A DNA stretch of 64,000 nt from Cyanophora paradoxa (GCA_004431415.1 QPMI01000634.1:52751-116750), one strand, 5' to 3'; counted from the first letter of the stretch, positions 1 to 11,040 are shown. The notes: a model not told the origin generated them from the sequence alone. Translations and numbers: made by a program.

Positions 1-654
1 GAAGCGGCGAGGCGAGAGGGCGGCGTGGGCCGAGGGGGAGGTCGTCCTGTGGGGCGGGGAGGCGCTCATCCCCTCGCCCCGCTCGCCGGGCCCCGCCGGC
101 TCCTCCGCCTTCGCCGCGTCCCTGCCCCCGCTGGGCGGCCGCCCCCGCCGCACGTCGAGCCGACGCCGCCGCCCAGCGCCCGCGGCGCGCCCTTCCGCGA
201 CATGCGGGGGCCGGCCAGCGCCCCCGCCTCCGACGCCCCGCCGCCCGCCCAGCGGCTCGAGGTCGTCGGCTCGAACGCGCCGACGCCGCCGCCCGTGCCC
301 CCTCCGAGCGCTCGGCACCCCGGCGCGCCTCCACCGGAGGGCGCGCCGGCGGGGTCCCCGTCCCCGCGGGGGGCGGCGGGGTCGCGGAGCGAGCTGCTGG
401 TGCTCGCGGGCGTCGCCTCGCCTCTCTTCGGGGCGCGCCCCGAGGCGGAGGAGCTGCGCGAGGGCGAGGCCAAGTGGGTCGCGGGGGCCGCCGAGGCCGC
501 CAGCGTCAGCTCCCCGCAGGCCGTCAGCGTCGAGCACCAGATCCGCCTAGGCCTCGGCGGCGCCCCGCACGCGCGCGCGCAGCTCGCGCGACCCAGCACC
601 GCCCCCGCCCTCGACCTCCTCAGCGAGCCCTCGTCGACCCCTCGCTTTCTCTAG
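1..654 (+). CDS. Partial proline/alanine-rich protein, C-terminal part
   Basis: No family recognised. From about position 140 to the TAG at 652-654 one frame is open and almost every third codon base is G or C, the pattern of coding DNA here. The first half is proline-rich low complexity; the second half is ordinary, with a helical-looking stretch rich in Ala, Glu and Gln (around 400-540) and a Leu/Ser/Pro tail. Before about position 140 coding character appears to shift to another frame (WGGEALIPSP), so an unseen short intron or exon junction is likely near 130-145. The 5' end is missing because the gene begins before the window. A minus-strand ORF over the same bases is a GC-skew shadow. 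Function unknown. Confidence 0.5.
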   Translation, partial: EAARREGGVGRGGGRPVGRGGAHPLAPLAGPRRLLRLRRVPAPAGRPPPPHVEPTPPPSARGAPFRDMRGPASAPASDAPPPAQRLEVVGSNAPTPPPVPPPSARHPGAPPPEGAPAGSPSPRGAAGSRSELLVLAGVASPLFGARPEAEELREGEAKWVAGAAEAASVSSPQAVSVEHQIRLGLGGAPHARAQLARPSTAPALDLLSEPSSTPRFL

Positions 655-985
655 AAGATGTCTTTGCTTCTCCTGCCACGTCATGGCATGCACGTCCATC
701 CAGCTCGTCATCCGGATCCGGCGGGCCGGAGGGGCGCGGGTACCCAGATGGGGGCCTCGGAGGAGGGGGGCGCGTCCGCTGTCGATCGGGAGGGTCCGAA
801 GCGCATTCCGAGTTCTGTCGGCGGCGGCGTGCCTTTACGTATACTTTCGTGGCCCTTCATCAGTCGGGGGTACCGAATTATTTATCGCAACGCTTTGCCG
901 GTGCTAGCCAGGCTCGCCGCTAGCTGTATCAGCTCCAACCCAGCAGGTTCAGTTGCGCTAGTGGCGCAGAGAGAGCCGGCCGGCC
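655..985. other. Intergenic spacer
   Basis: Spacer between two same-strand genes. It has mixed composition and palindromic hexamers (GCATGC, GGTACC, CCGGCCGG just before the next ATG). No TATA box or other core promoter could be assigned. No gene seen. Confidence 0.5.
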
Positions 986-2440
986 ATGGCGGATGTGTGT
1001 ACGCTGCATGACTCGGATCTCGACATCGTCATCAGCAAAGATCCGGCGATCCCACTAGAGGAGCGTCTCGAGGCGTTCAAGAGGCTCAGCCCCTTTCTCC
1101 AGGTAGCTATAGGCCGGACTCCGCCGGCGCCGGAGCTTTCTTGCTCAAGCTTCAAAGAGCTGAGGCCGCCCCAGGAATACGCGTACCAGGAGGCGCATCG
1201 GGTCGCGGACATCGGGCGGAACTACGCGGACGCCGGCGCAGACCCCGGGGCCGTCTCGCCGAAGCTTCTGCCGCGGCCCGCGTACCTCAGCCTCCACGAC
1301 ATCGACCGCGGCGTCGTCGCGGGCGCCGTGGAGGAGGGCTACGTCATCCCAATCCACAACCACGAGATCAAGGCGCGCTGACGCCCCGCCGCCGCGCGCC
1401 CCGCCGCCTTGACGGGTCGTGACGCGCGCGAACACACGCACACGCGCCCGCCCGCCCCGCTTCTACAGCTCTTCCTCGAGGTTCGCCCCGCGCCCCGCGC
1501 GCTCTCCGCCGGCCCCGGCGTGAGCTTGAGCTCGACGGGGCAGATCGTGGCGGGGCTGGCGGCGGACGGGGAGCTGGCGGGCCCCGAGGCGGTCCTCCTG
1601 AAGTACAACGGCACGGAGGCCGCGCCCAGCGACGTCACGGAGTTCGAGCGCGCCGCCGGCGAGGTCCCCGCGCCCGGCCCCACGCCACGCGCGCCCCCGC
1701 CGCCCCCGCGCCGCGCCGCGCCGACGCGCACGCCGCGCCCCGCGCAGCTTCGCTCCATCATGCCCTTCGCCGCGTGCGCGCCCCCGGGCCCCGCCTCGTC
1801 CGGGGCGCCGGAGCGAGCCGCTGAGCGAGCGAGGCGGGGGGGGGCAGGGTGGAGGTGGATAACGCGAACGCGGCGGGCCCCTTCGTGGGGACTACCGCTT
1901 CCAGCCCGGCCTCGACGTCGCCCTAGCCATGGCCCGCCCAGCCCCGCCCCCGCCGCCCGCCCCGCCCCGCCCCTCACCGGCGGCCCGCTGCGCAGGGCCC
2001 CGAGCACGCGGTCTCGCTGACGCCGCCGCGGCCGGCGGGGACGGGCGCACGAAGCACGGCGTGGAGGAGCTCTCGGCGCGCGACCTCTGGGCCGGCATCC
2101 GCAGCGCCCTCTGGTCCGTCCCCGAGTACTCCGCCGCCTTCGTGCGCCCGCCTGCCCTGCCCCGCCCGGCCGCCCGCGCTGCATCGCTCACGCCGGCCGC
2201 AGACGGGCCTCTCCGCCGCGGATGGGGAGGAGGAGGCGGGCCTGGCCGGTGCGGCGCCCCCCTCCACGACCCCCGCCCCCCTCCGGTCCCCGCCCCGCCG
2301 GCGCCGACGGGCCGGGGCATGCAGGGTGGGACCCGACGGAGGCGCTGGCGGGGGCGGGCGCGGCGGGGCCGGAGCCGCTGCTGCTTCTGGAGCTCGAGGC
2401 GCCCGAGCTCGACGCCGACGCCTTCGAGCCGCTCCTCTAA
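986..2440 (+). CDS. Hypothetical multi-exon protein with acidic C-terminus
   Basis: The proposed start ATG at 986 follows CCGGCCGGCC. Exon 1 (986-1102) encodes MADVCTLHDSDLDIVIS... and ends CTCCAG|GTAGCT. Coding character resumes about 1160-1380 (PQEYAYQEAHRVADIGRNY, LSLHDIDRGVV, PIHNHEIKAR), again about 1520-1660 (STGQIVAGLAADGELAGPEA), about 1890-1925 (GDYRFQPGLDVAL), about 2040-2145 (GVEELSARDLWAGIRSALW) and 2300-2440, where an acidic leucine-rich tail (LLLLELEAPELDADAFEPLL) ends at TAA. Junctions are GTGCG/GTTCG-like donors with short GC-rich introns. The exact exon set was not fixed by hand, so boundaries are approximate. No family was recognised. The 1409-2020 plus ORF and the minus ORFs here are mainly frame shadows. 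Confidence 0.5.
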
Positions 2441-3078
2441 TCATGACTGCGCCCGACCGTCGGACGCGGCGACCGTCGGCCGGCCGGGACCGCCGCCGGC
2501 TGGGCGGCCGTGCGGCTGGCCTGCTAAACTGTTACTAGTACTAGTACTATTCGTATTTTGAGGCTCGGCTTCGGAAGTTCCAAGCTCCGGACTCCCCGGA
2601 ATCCGGAGCTAGCGCTCCAGTTATTTAAATTTGACTGCATCCTGTCGTAGTTCGCGTAGATCATCGGATGATTATTCAGCTGTTTGTTGCTGTATTCAAT
2701 GCATGCTTCGAAGCCTCAGCTTGAGCTCATGATCAGCTGCAGGCGGCTGATATCGATGCATTCGATGATCGACCCGCGCGCCTTCGAATTCGAAGCAGGG
2801 CCGGCTTAGGCCGCCGCCCGGGGGGTACGTAAACAGTTCCAGGGATGGCACCGCGCAAGGCTCCCGCGGGCAAGGACGGTCCGTGTGCTGTCGAACTGCT
2901 GCATGCTCGCACCGGCTGCATGCTTCCGCCGCCGCCGCTGACTGACAGGTCCCGTGCAGCGCCGAAGCGCAGGCTGAGCGAGGCGGAGGCGGCGGACGCG
3001 GTGCGTCGCGGTTGATGCGACGCCGGAGGTGCCGGCTCGGCTGACGGGGATCCGCGGGGCGCGCAGGGCGGCCGCCCG
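2441..3078. other. Intergenic region
   Basis: Starts with an AT-richer stretch containing CTAGTACTAGTACTA and TCCGGAATCCGGA self-complementary words, then GC-rich sequence leading into the next gene. The minus ORFs that cross it have no coding signature. No gene or element recognised. Confidence 0.5.
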
Positions 3079-3649
3079 ATGATGACATCAAGCCGACTAG
3101 TGGCCGCCTTTCTTTGCCCGGCGTACACGAAGGCGTACGTCGCGCTACCGCCGGCTTCTCTCGTCTTTTCAGCATCCTCCGTCCCGCCGGCGTCACGGCC
3201 CGCTGCGTCGAACTCGCTCTCCCGTTCAACGGCCGAGAAGAGCGGCGACGGGCGCGGCCGCCGTCGCTCCCTCGCTTCGCGGCGGTTCTTCGGTGGCCGG
3301 GCGTTCGCGCACGCTCCGGCGCCGCTGGCGGCGGGCGCACGGCGCGGGCTGGAGGTGCTGGCGCAGGCGAAGGGCTTCGGGGCCGGTGCGGGCCGGGGCG
3401 GGGAGCCGGGCGCGGGGGCGGGGGCGGGTGCGGCGGAGGCAGAGGAGCTGGCGATGGAGTTCCTGGACCGCATCGTCGTGGCGCGGATGCTGACGATCGC
3501 GGACCGGCTGCTCTGGGCGGCGGGCAACCAGGTGCTGGTCCAGCCCGACGGGTCCCACATCGCCCTCGCGGAGCGCCTCGCGCGGGCCCACGGCAACTTC
3601 CTCCGCGTCATCGACCCCGACGCCCGCGAGGGCTTCCTCTGGCGGTCCG

Positions 3650-3700
<51 letters not shown>

Positions 3701-5382
3701 GCGCCCCGGGCGCCCCCGCGCCGCTGAGGCTCCAAGGGCGGGGCAGGGTGGTGGCGTCGGGCATGCTCTGGCTCCCCGACGTCCCCGAGTTCGACGACGA
3801 CGCCTCCCTCGGCGAGCTCGTCGCCCTCCTCAACAGCTGGTGCGGGGGGGGGGGGGGGGGGGCGCCCCGGGCCCGCCCGGGCCGGCTCGCCGACCGAGGG
3901 GCCGGGGCGCAGCTCGGCGGCGGTGCCGGCGGCGGTGCCGTACGCGGAGGCGTGCGAGGCGTTCGCGGCGGGCGTGGAGGCGGCCGTGAAGCGCGGCGAG
4001 GGCGGGCCCGACACCTGGCCCGAGGAGGACGGGTGCCCGGCCCGCCCGCCCCCGCCCCGCCCCGCCCCGGCCCGGCCTCGAGCCGGCGCGCTCCCAGGAG
4101 CTTCATGGAGGCGATCACGTGCGGGCTCTTCCACGACGCCCTCAGCGACGAGGACTTCCTCCAGGCCGCCCGCGCCCTCGCCCAGCACCGCGCCGCCAAG
4201 CTCGCCGCCCTCCCCGAGGCGGGCCGCGAGGCCTACGCCGCCCGCCTCGTCGCCTGGCTCAACGCCGCCGAGTGCGAACCGCCCCGCCCGAGGGGCCCGG
4301 CCCGCCGCGCGGGGCGCTCGCCGAGGGCGCGGGCGCGGGGCAGGGGCCCCGGGCTGGAGCAGGGGAGGCGCAGGCGGCGCAGCTGGCGCTGCTCGCCGCC
4401 AGCCACGTCGCCGAGATCGGCCTCGACGCCGTCCGCCCGCCCCGACCCGCCCCGCGTGCCCAGCCCACGGGCCCGCCCACGGGCTCCCGCAGGCCGACTT
4501 CCCCTCCGCTGGAGCTACCCCGACGAGGTCCGCCCCCCCCCCCCCCCCCCCCCCCCGGCCGCCGGCCGGCGGCGGGGCGAGCTGGGGCGGCGGGGCGCAG
4601 GACGAGGAGGAGGGGAGGCGGGCGGCGAGGAGGAGGCGGCCGGCGTGATCGCCCTCGCGAACAAGGCGCGCCACGCCCCGCGGCGCGCCGGGCGGGCCCC
4701 GCGGGGCAGGGCCGAGGGGCGGGGCGGCGGGGGCAGGTGGCGTCGGGGCTGGCGGGGCGCGCGGCCGGCTCCCTCACCGACGAGGACGCCCTCGAGATCC
4801 TCGTACCCCCGCCCCGCCCAACCCCGCCCCGCCCCGCGTGGGGCAGCGGCGGTGGCCGACGCGGGCGCAGGAGGAGGTGATGCTCGCGATGGAGGGCAAC
4901 TCGGTGCGAGCGAGGGAGGGAGCCCTGGGGAGCGAGCCCTCGCTGACGGCTCCCCGCGCGCGCGCAGGAGATGGGGGAGACGCGGGAGGACCGGCTGGGG
5001 ACCCTCTGCTCCATGTTCGACTTCGCCTGCCGCGAGCTCGCCTTCCTGCCAAAGGCCGGTCCTGGGCAGGGCGCGCCGGGGCGGGGCGGGTGGGCTGACG
5101 GGGGCGGGGCGGGGCGGGGCGGCAGGGGGAGCCCGAGTGCGCGCAGCTCGGCGACCTCTTCGAAGCCCTCCGCAAGCGGCCCGCCCCGCCCCCGCCCCCC
5201 GCCCCGCCTCTTCGCCCCGCCGGGCTGAGGCGGCGGGCACCGCAGCGGCCGCCACCCGCTCTCCGTCGCCCTCGCCGACACCGCCGAGCGCCTCCTCGTG
5301 CGCCCCGCCCCGCCCCGGCCGCCCCTGCCCGCCCGCCGGCTTGACATCCTTGCAGCCCCTCCTCGCCCGCGACCAGGAGTGA
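3079..5382 (+). CDS. Hypothetical helical protein, many tiny introns
   Basis: No family recognised, but several coding blocks join in phase. They include LAMEFLDRIVVARMLTIADR (3450-3510), QVLVQPDGSHIALAERLARA and GFLWR, which joins across a poly-C intron (GTCCGC at about 3646 to CAG at about 3750) to VVASGMLWLPDVPEFDDD. The next intron starts GTGCGGGG (3841) and the next GTGCCCGG (4021). Later blocks are EAITCGLFHDALSDEDFLQA, QLALLAASHVAEIGLDA, SLTDEDALEILV, EEVMLAMEGNS and GTLCSMFDFACRELAFLP; the last exon PLLARDQE ends at TGA 5380-5382. All blocks look helical, leucine/alanine-rich and slightly acidic. The ATG at 3079 is the first in the upstream-open frame; a later start is possible. Introns are 30-120 nt and nearly pure GC. 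The 767-codon open frame is not a colinear protein, because it reads through introns. Confidence 0.55.
3646..3755 (+). other. Intron with long poly-C tract
   Basis: Donor GTCCGC is followed at once by about 47 consecutive C, then GGGCGCCCCGGGCGCC and a GGGCAG acceptor. Removing it joins FLWR to VVASGML in phase 2. Similar runs follow donors at about 3841 (poly-G after GTGC) and about 4530 (poly-C after GTCCG), so homopolymers have grown just downstream of 5' splice sites in this gene. Confidence 0.5.
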
Positions 5383-5920
5383 CGCCGACGCGCCTTGGCC
5401 CACTCTCCATAGATTACTCACACTTGCTTGCCGTTGCTTCCACGCTTGCAGTAGTTTTCCCTGTCAGCCCGCGTTCGTTTTTCATTTCCGTGCCGCGATC
5501 TTCGATCTTCAAGGCTTGCTCTACCACCATTAGAATGGCCTCCCAATTTGCTCTCTGTCCTCAGAATAGGTGGTTCTGCGTGTGCGTTTGCCTTTTGATT
5601 GTGTGTCCTGATCCTATTAATGTTCTTGTGGAAACTTGCCTATTTGTGTAGCTCTAGGCTCTCTTAGCGGGGGATCCGGATCCGGAGGGGGGATCAGGAT
5701 CAATTCATGATCAGGCAGGTCCAATGTAACTGTCGATCACTTTCGGCAGCTGCATGCCGACACGGGGCCCTTCGAGTTTAGTTAACGATAACTCTCCGGA
5801 TCCGCTTTCGTCAGCCGATATCGCCGAGTCGAATATATATACGTAATGATCACAGTACATCTTTCAATTTTCATTAATGTACCTGCAAAACTATGAGACG
5901 TCTATCTGTGGAACGTTCTC
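5383..5920. other. Intergenic region
   Basis: Ordinary mixed-composition sequence follows the gene (for example 5420-5650, unusually free of palindromes and possibly 3' UTR). It is then rich in GGATCCGGATCC, TGATCA and ATATATAT words. No gene is assigned; the 117-codon ORF at 5298 lacks GC3 coding character. Confidence 0.45.
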
Positions 5921-6157
5921 GATCATATGAACAATACATAAACACTCATTGAGATCTAGAAGCCCATTGCAGGGCCGCCGGGCTCGATGGTGATCATGAC
6001 CTTACGCTTCAAAGCATTCTACTGCTACACGAAAGCGAAATTGCGAAAATGGGAAGAAGACACTCGCCACTACTTTATTAACCCCTACGGTGATGTACTT
6101 CATGCTCGTAGTCGTGGCGGCGATATGGAGAGTTAAAATTCGTCGCTTTGATGTGCT

Positions 6158-9100
6158 TTAGTTCGCCGCGTGCAGGGCGAGGGCGGCGACGACTGTGGCG
6201 AGGCCGCAGAGGACGCTCGAGAGAAGCGAGCTCTGACAACGCAGGGGTAATTGTAAGCGCTTAAAAGCAGGAGAGCGATGGCATAGGGCAAAAGGCTCGC
6301 GAACCGTGTAGGTGGAGGCTGCAGCGTTCGGCCAGTAGGGCACCGAAGCGCTGGTTCCAACCGGCGTCCATTTGAAAGCCTGCGTGCACAGTGTTGGAAA
6401 TCATAATTAATATTGAAATTCTCGAGACCGAGTTCTTTATAAAGTGTCTAAAAGCGTTTTGCTGAACGACAACGAACCCCGCCGATGACGATGGGCACGA
6501 AGGCGGGCGCTCCGGTGGCCGGCTCGATGCGGAGGTCGTACTGCGGAAACGTGAGACACGGGAAGTCGAATCGCGTGCAATGGAACGGACGGCGGTGTTG
6601 GCCGCGAACTGGAGAATGCTACGGCGAAGCTGCGGGGCCTCTGCGAAGGCAAGGGCTCGAATTCGGCAGAGCAACGCATTAGAATCGGCTGCAGGCGACC
6701 GGGCGCACTGAACTTGAGGACCACGTCGCTGCCCTGCGCCTCGACGGACTCCTGGGTCGCCGGGCGCCTCGTCGTCCCGTCCGCGCTCATGATGAAGACG
6801 TCCACCTTGGTCCCGACCTAAACTCGAGCGGGTAAATACGAATGTGTTTACCCTCAAACCATCAATGTTCGGAGGCACCTCGAGAACACCGGTGACGGGA
6901 ACCACGATGAACTCATTCGCGCCGGAACCGGTCTGCCGGAATCGGCTTCAGGCTGCCGTGTGCAGGTGCGCTTGCGGCGAATTAAATTTAGAGTACCTGC
7001 GGTGCGGTGATGGCGGCCTCGGGCAGCTGGACCTTGAACACAGTCTTGCCGTCCTTGTCCTGTCCAGCGAGCGCTTATAATCAGCCCATCGCAAAAGGAA
7101 GTAGGCTGAATCGATCACGAGATACAAATACCTTTTCCTCCTTGAAGTCCGACGGCTTGAACTAATCGAGTGCGATATTTGTCAATAAAGGAAAGGGCTT
7201 GTGCCTCGCGTCGGATAAGGATACATTAATGAATTCGAACCTTGAATTTGCCGACGACGACCTCGATCGACTGGTTTTTGGTGATGAACGGCTGCGCGCG
7301 GCGCGGCGGGATTCAACGACAACGACACCGGAGACGCCGAGGGGACTCAGAGGGGCCGCACCAGCGGCGGCACAGCGGCCGGAGTCGGTGCCGGTGTCGG
7401 TGTGGGCTGAGTCTGCGGCTGCTGCTGGCTGGGCGTCGCGGCGGGCGTCGGAGTGGCGTCCGTCGTCGAGGGGACCGTGGTGGGCGTTGGGACGGCATCC
7501 GAGGACGTGGGGGGCGTGGGAGACGGCGTGGCCAGCGCGGAGGGAGACGGCGTGGCCGACGGGGACGGCGAGGGCGACGGGGTAGCCGACGGAGTGGGCG
7601 AGGGGGACGGCGTCGGGATGTACACTGGCGCGGTGAATGGTGAGCGCCGATTGTTTAATTGCGGGTTTTTTAAAATGAATCAGAAGCAGTTCGGGCAGTT
7701 AATATGCCGGAGTTCAGCACACCCGTGCCGTTCAGTCGGTGAGCGAATACGTAGTCTGCCCCTTTGTCGTCGGACGCTCCTCGCCATGCGGCGTAGAAGA
7801 CCGCATTGTCCCGCACGCCAAGGTTAGTAAGCCCGACTCCGGGATGCTCATAGATGGTCGTTCCGCTAACGGCCTCGGTGCTGCGCTGAGTGTAAATGGC
7901 GCTTTGTGTCTTTCTTTTCCCTCAGGCCTTAGGCTCACCCATTGACGTTTTCGATTCTCTCTTCAAGCACCTCAGCACCCGTAGAGTCGAACGACATGAT
8001 GAAGCTGGAGGCCGCAGTGCCATCCTTCCAGACCGAGACAAGCAGACGCCAGAAGCCGTACGCATTCTTTACGACGGCGGCGGACTGAGGCTTTGCATCG
8101 GTGTTGATCTCGGCGAAGATCGAGCCGGTAGCCGACGAGCCCGTTGCATCCACCTGCGAAAGTAGATCGTGATCGACCAACGGCGAGCTGGAATAATAAC
8201 GGGATAAAAGATAAGCTCGCACCTTGTAGATCGCCATTTTGGAACTCGTTTTATTGACGAAAGCGACCTGCGAGTCCGTGAGGCATCACATGCGCATGCA
8301 TAATCATGAAGCAGTTATTTAGTTAAGCAAATTCGAACGTAGAAGATGGGCTTGGTGTTGACGTCTTCCACAGCAAATCCCATCGGAAATTCATCGTATC
8401 CATTGGTAATGGATGGCATGCCAGCAGAAGCAGGAAAAGTGAACACTGTCGCGTTGGTGGCTCCTGAGAGTTGCATGCGCAAGCAAATCGATGTCAGTGC
8501 GGGTGAAAATATAATAAGTTCAATCGTATAGCGTGCACCATCTGCAGAGAAGCTGAGAAGGGCGGGTTGGGGCGCAGTCGCGAGCAGACTGCGCTTGGTA
8601 GATGGAATATGTGGAATGCCAATCCAGTAGACGCTGCCGCCATGCGACGCAAGAGCGTTGGGAGCAGGTAGGTATTTGTAACCTGCACGCAAAAAGTTCA
8701 ATTTAAACTCGCGCAGAATACGTTTTCGAATTCCTCCATTGTTTTCTATTGCAATTTTGCACGAACCGTCGATGTCGCCACTGCTTTCTACTGGGTTGCC
8801 GTCCGCTTTATAGGTGTAAAAAACTTTGACCGTGTTCGCAGTTGGATCGGAGTTGAGCGTGAGGACGCCCATCGCGTAAATCAAGTTACTTCCATCGGCT
8901 TGCGTGAGGAAGAAGAGTGAAGATGCAGAGCCGACGGCGATGGTGCCAGTGTTGTAAGAACCCTTGCCGTTCCTGCTCCGGTGTAAGCTCGATACAAGCT
9001 TCTTGATCTCAAGCTTAACTTGTATCGAGCTTACGCACTTGAAACCGACCGCAGGGGTGGTGGTCGAGATAGCCGGCACCGCAGCGCCTATGGCCGGCAG

Positions 9101-9799
9101 TCCGGGCTTATCATTCCAAGACTCGCCAAGCATTGAATCTGCGCATTTGGTGCGCATGTTAGTGCAGTGACTGCCAAATAGCTATATAGCTTAGCAATCA
9201 TGAACGCTGGGCTAGAATGACGAACCATTTTTAGGACCCATGACGAGCGTGCTTGCGCAGTTGCTGTCCACGCGGAAGATGCTGTAATAGCCGGCAACGT
9301 ACAAGTAGTCATCGAAACTCGAGTACGCCATTCCTGAGACAGCCGTTTAGTAATGCAATCGATGGATGGCTAATCGCACGCCAGTATTCGTACCGTAAAT
9401 GTCTCGAAAATCAGCGCCCGTTCCAGTTCCTACGCCGGATTTTGTGTGAGTACATGCAATTGCAAGCGCTTGGATCGGTTGTGGCTTGGATCGGAGAGAG
9501 CACCTTCTGTTCCAGCCGCGCTACTAGGGGTGGTTTCATGCTTTCCAGCGCAAAACGCAGAGCCGCCCTTCTCGAAGGCATCGGGATTGGCAGGAGGGGT
9601 CGCCGCCGCTGCAGTGAGCGAATCGCGAGCGTGAGGCATGACATCGATGTCAACCCAACGTTAACTATGCAACAAGCTTTGCTGCATGCGCAGCTGCGGC
9701 GTTTTCCCCCAAGCGTGACTACGCACCCAAGACCGCGATGGTGAACGACGCGATGACGACCCTCAACGCCAATGCGCTCGCGCGCCTAGCCGCGCTCAT
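6158..9799 (-). CDS. Secreted GPI-anchored-type surface protein, copy 1
   Basis: About 690 residues after splicing roughly 15 introns, all of which can be placed in phase in both copies. The order is: N-terminal signal peptide (MSAARRAS then VVIASFTIAV); a Cys-containing N-terminal segment (GGSAFCAGK); a beta-propeller-like ectodomain (DDYLYVAGYYSIFRVDSNCA, GSVYWIGIP, SFSADGARY, NAYGFWRLLVSVWKDG, DNAVFYAAWRG); an 80-residue Pro/Ser/Thr linker (TPSPSPTPSATPSPS, then Gln-rich); a second all-beta region (KFKFKPSDFKEEK, EFIVVPVTGVLEVPPNI, VDVFIMSADGTTRRPATQ); then PYWPNAAAST, small residues and a hydrophobic tail (SSLLSSVLCGLATVVAALAL) ending HAAN-stop at 6158-6160. Signal peptide plus hydrophobic tail after small residues is the usual GPI-anchor layout. 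Propeller folding is an inference from repeated YxxG/W motifs. Donors are GTGCG, GTTCG or GTATT types. A cell-surface or cell-covering role is likely; the ligand is unknown. Confidence 0.8.
6409..6414. other. AATATT insertion relative to paralogue
   Basis: Copy 1 reads TCATAATTAATATTGAAA and copy 2 reads TCATGATCATAATTGAAA. Both reduce to TCATAATTGAAA if ATT to ATTAATATT happened here and TCA to TCATGATCA happened in copy 2. The site lies in an intron. Confidence 0.7.
7347..7625 (-). other. Exon for Ser/Pro/Thr linker with hexanucleotide repeats
   Basis: This exon (acceptor CGCGCCAG before VYIPTPSP, donor CTG|GTGCGG) encodes the extended TPSPSP linker of the surface protein. The DNA is a degenerate hexanucleotide repeat (GACGGCGAGGGC-like on the plus strand) and differs in repeat number from the matching exon at 21741-22025. 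Length polymorphism is therefore expected. Such linkers are usually O-glycosylated stalks. Confidence 0.75.
8973..9038 (-). other. 66-nt intron built as a terminal inverted repeat
   Basis: On the minus strand the intron runs GTGCGTAAGCTCGATACAA ... TTGTATCGAGCTTACACCGGAGCAG. The 15-base arms GTAAGCTCGATACAA and TTGTATCGAGCTTAC are perfectly inverted, with a 21-nt loop. Removing it joins GFK to NGKGSY in phase 2. The same intron in the duplicate gene (about 23397-23465) keeps AAGCTCGATACA and TGTATCGAGCTT but has a different loop. The structure resembles an introner-type element (an intron made by a DNA element with inverted termini), but no other copy was found in the window. Confidence 0.7.
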
Positions 9800-9899
9800 T
9801 GCTCTTATGACACGAGTGTCGGCGCTGTCGGTGCGCTCGCTTCGCGTCGGCCGCGGCTGTTGTGCTTTTTCTCTCTCAGAGAGTGTCTCTAAATTTAAA

Positions 9900-10340
9900 T
9901 CTGCGCTGGCGCTCCAGGCAAATTTTCATGCACGTTCATGGACTCGTGAGTCGTGACTGTTCCCGGGAGTCCGAATTCGAAGTTTAAGACTCTGCCAGGC
10001 TGAAACTCCGAGGCTCGAACGTTACTGGCCCAGTGGTAACAGTCTCGAACTTCGGAAGCGCGCGCAGCCGCCGGGCCGCACGGCTGCCGGCCGGGAACTT
10101 CGGGAAGCCTTGAAGCCCGGCGGCCCGGCGCCGGCCCGCTCAGCGGCTGGCCGCGGGGCGCTGCCGCCGCCTGCCGGCCGCGGAGCCTGCCGCACGCGCA
10201 CCGTCGCGCGCGCAGCGCAGGCTGCGCAGTGCGTCCGACGTCGACCGTCGGACGGTCCCGTCCGACTCAGTGACTGGCACTGAGTGCCACTGACTACCAG
10301 TACCACTGACTAATAAGTGACTATAGCTATATAATGTACT
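9900..10340. other. GC-rich non-coding spacer
   Basis: GGCCGG, GCCGGC and GTCGAC-rich sequence followed by AGTGAC/CACTGA words (10265-10325) with single-base-spaced palindromes such as AGTGACTGGCACTGAGTG. The minus ORFs have no convincing coding signature. No gene seen. Confidence 0.5.
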
Positions 10341-10563
10341 AGTAGGAATGCTCAAATTGCCGCGTAGTTAACTAGTAAATTGCCGACTTCGACGAAGACC
10401 GGAATTGCCGTGACGATAAATTGCCGAAACGCTGGATTTCTTAAAAGCTTCTATGGCGCCGTACAAAAGCGGCCGTTTGGCTACCCCCTGAGAGTTGCCG
10501 TGGCTTAAAATTGCCGAATTCGGCCTCTCGGCAATATACGGCAATTTAAAACATCGGCTAAAA
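10341..10563 (-). mobile_element. Fold-back MITE-like element, AATTGCCG family
   Basis: About 220 bp. In reverse complement it matches the element at 11585-11799 end to end: TAGCCGATGTT, TAAATTGCCGTA, GCCGAATTCGGCAATTTTAAG, CGGCCGCTTTTGTA, CGGCAATTCCGG, ACTACGCGGCAATTTGAGCATTCCTA. The interior is made of many short AATTGCCG / CGGCAATT words in both orientations, so the whole element can fold. No ORF; probably a non-autonomous DNA element. Confidence 0.65.
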
Positions 10564-11040
10564 ACTTCGAAAAGCAATCCTACATGCAGTATACGTAGCT
10601 AGTCCGTCCGACGTACACGCGCCGCCCAATCGCGAAGGGCGGCGAACGCCCGATCGATCGGATAGGGCGGCGAAGGGCGGCGATCGCAACTTCCCGGGAT
10701 TCGCAAGTCTTACCGTAGTACGATCGCGAAGTTCGCGACTCGTACGTATACGTATCACGGTATATACTAGTAGGCCCTCAGTCGGAACTTGACTCGGAAG
10801 GGGAATCTCAGCCTTCTCAGCCAGGGTACACTCAGGGCCGAATTCAGCATGCAGACGCTCGAGCTCGATCGTGAGATTATGATTCGCGAGTCAAATTCAG
10901 ACTCGAGAGTCTCAGAGTCTCGAACTTCGGACCCGGGAGAAGTTAAAGCCCAGAAAAAACCGGTACCGTTTTTGAAACCACTTCGAAATTTAATTCTACC
11001 ACGTGCACAGACTGTAATGTGTAGTAACTCAGTGACTATA
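10564..11040. other. Non-coding, palindrome-rich
   Basis: Contains GTATACGTATACGTAT, CGATCGATCGG and GAGCTCGATC words and a GGGCGGCGAA-type short direct repeat near 10630-10690. No gene recognised. Confidence 0.45.

Larger units (their letters stand above)
5920..9900. repeat. Segmental duplication, copy 1
   Basis: This block is homologous, in the same orientation, to about 20330-24340. It holds a complete surface-protein gene plus its 3' flank (shared GAAATTGCGAAAATGGGAAG and ACCCCTACGGTGATGTACTT) and its 5' flank (shared ATGAGCGCGGCTAGGC start on the minus strand and CTCAGAGAG upstream). Exons are much better conserved than introns, which differ by small indels and palindromic words. The two blocks lie about 14.4 kb apart. 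Confidence 0.85.

Noticed and set aside
2733-5421. Long minus-strand ORFs (up to 488 codons) opposite the 3.1-5.4 kb gene
   Set aside because: They read as Pro/Ala/Arg low complexity with no motif. The plus strand has phase-joined exons with normal amino-acid composition.
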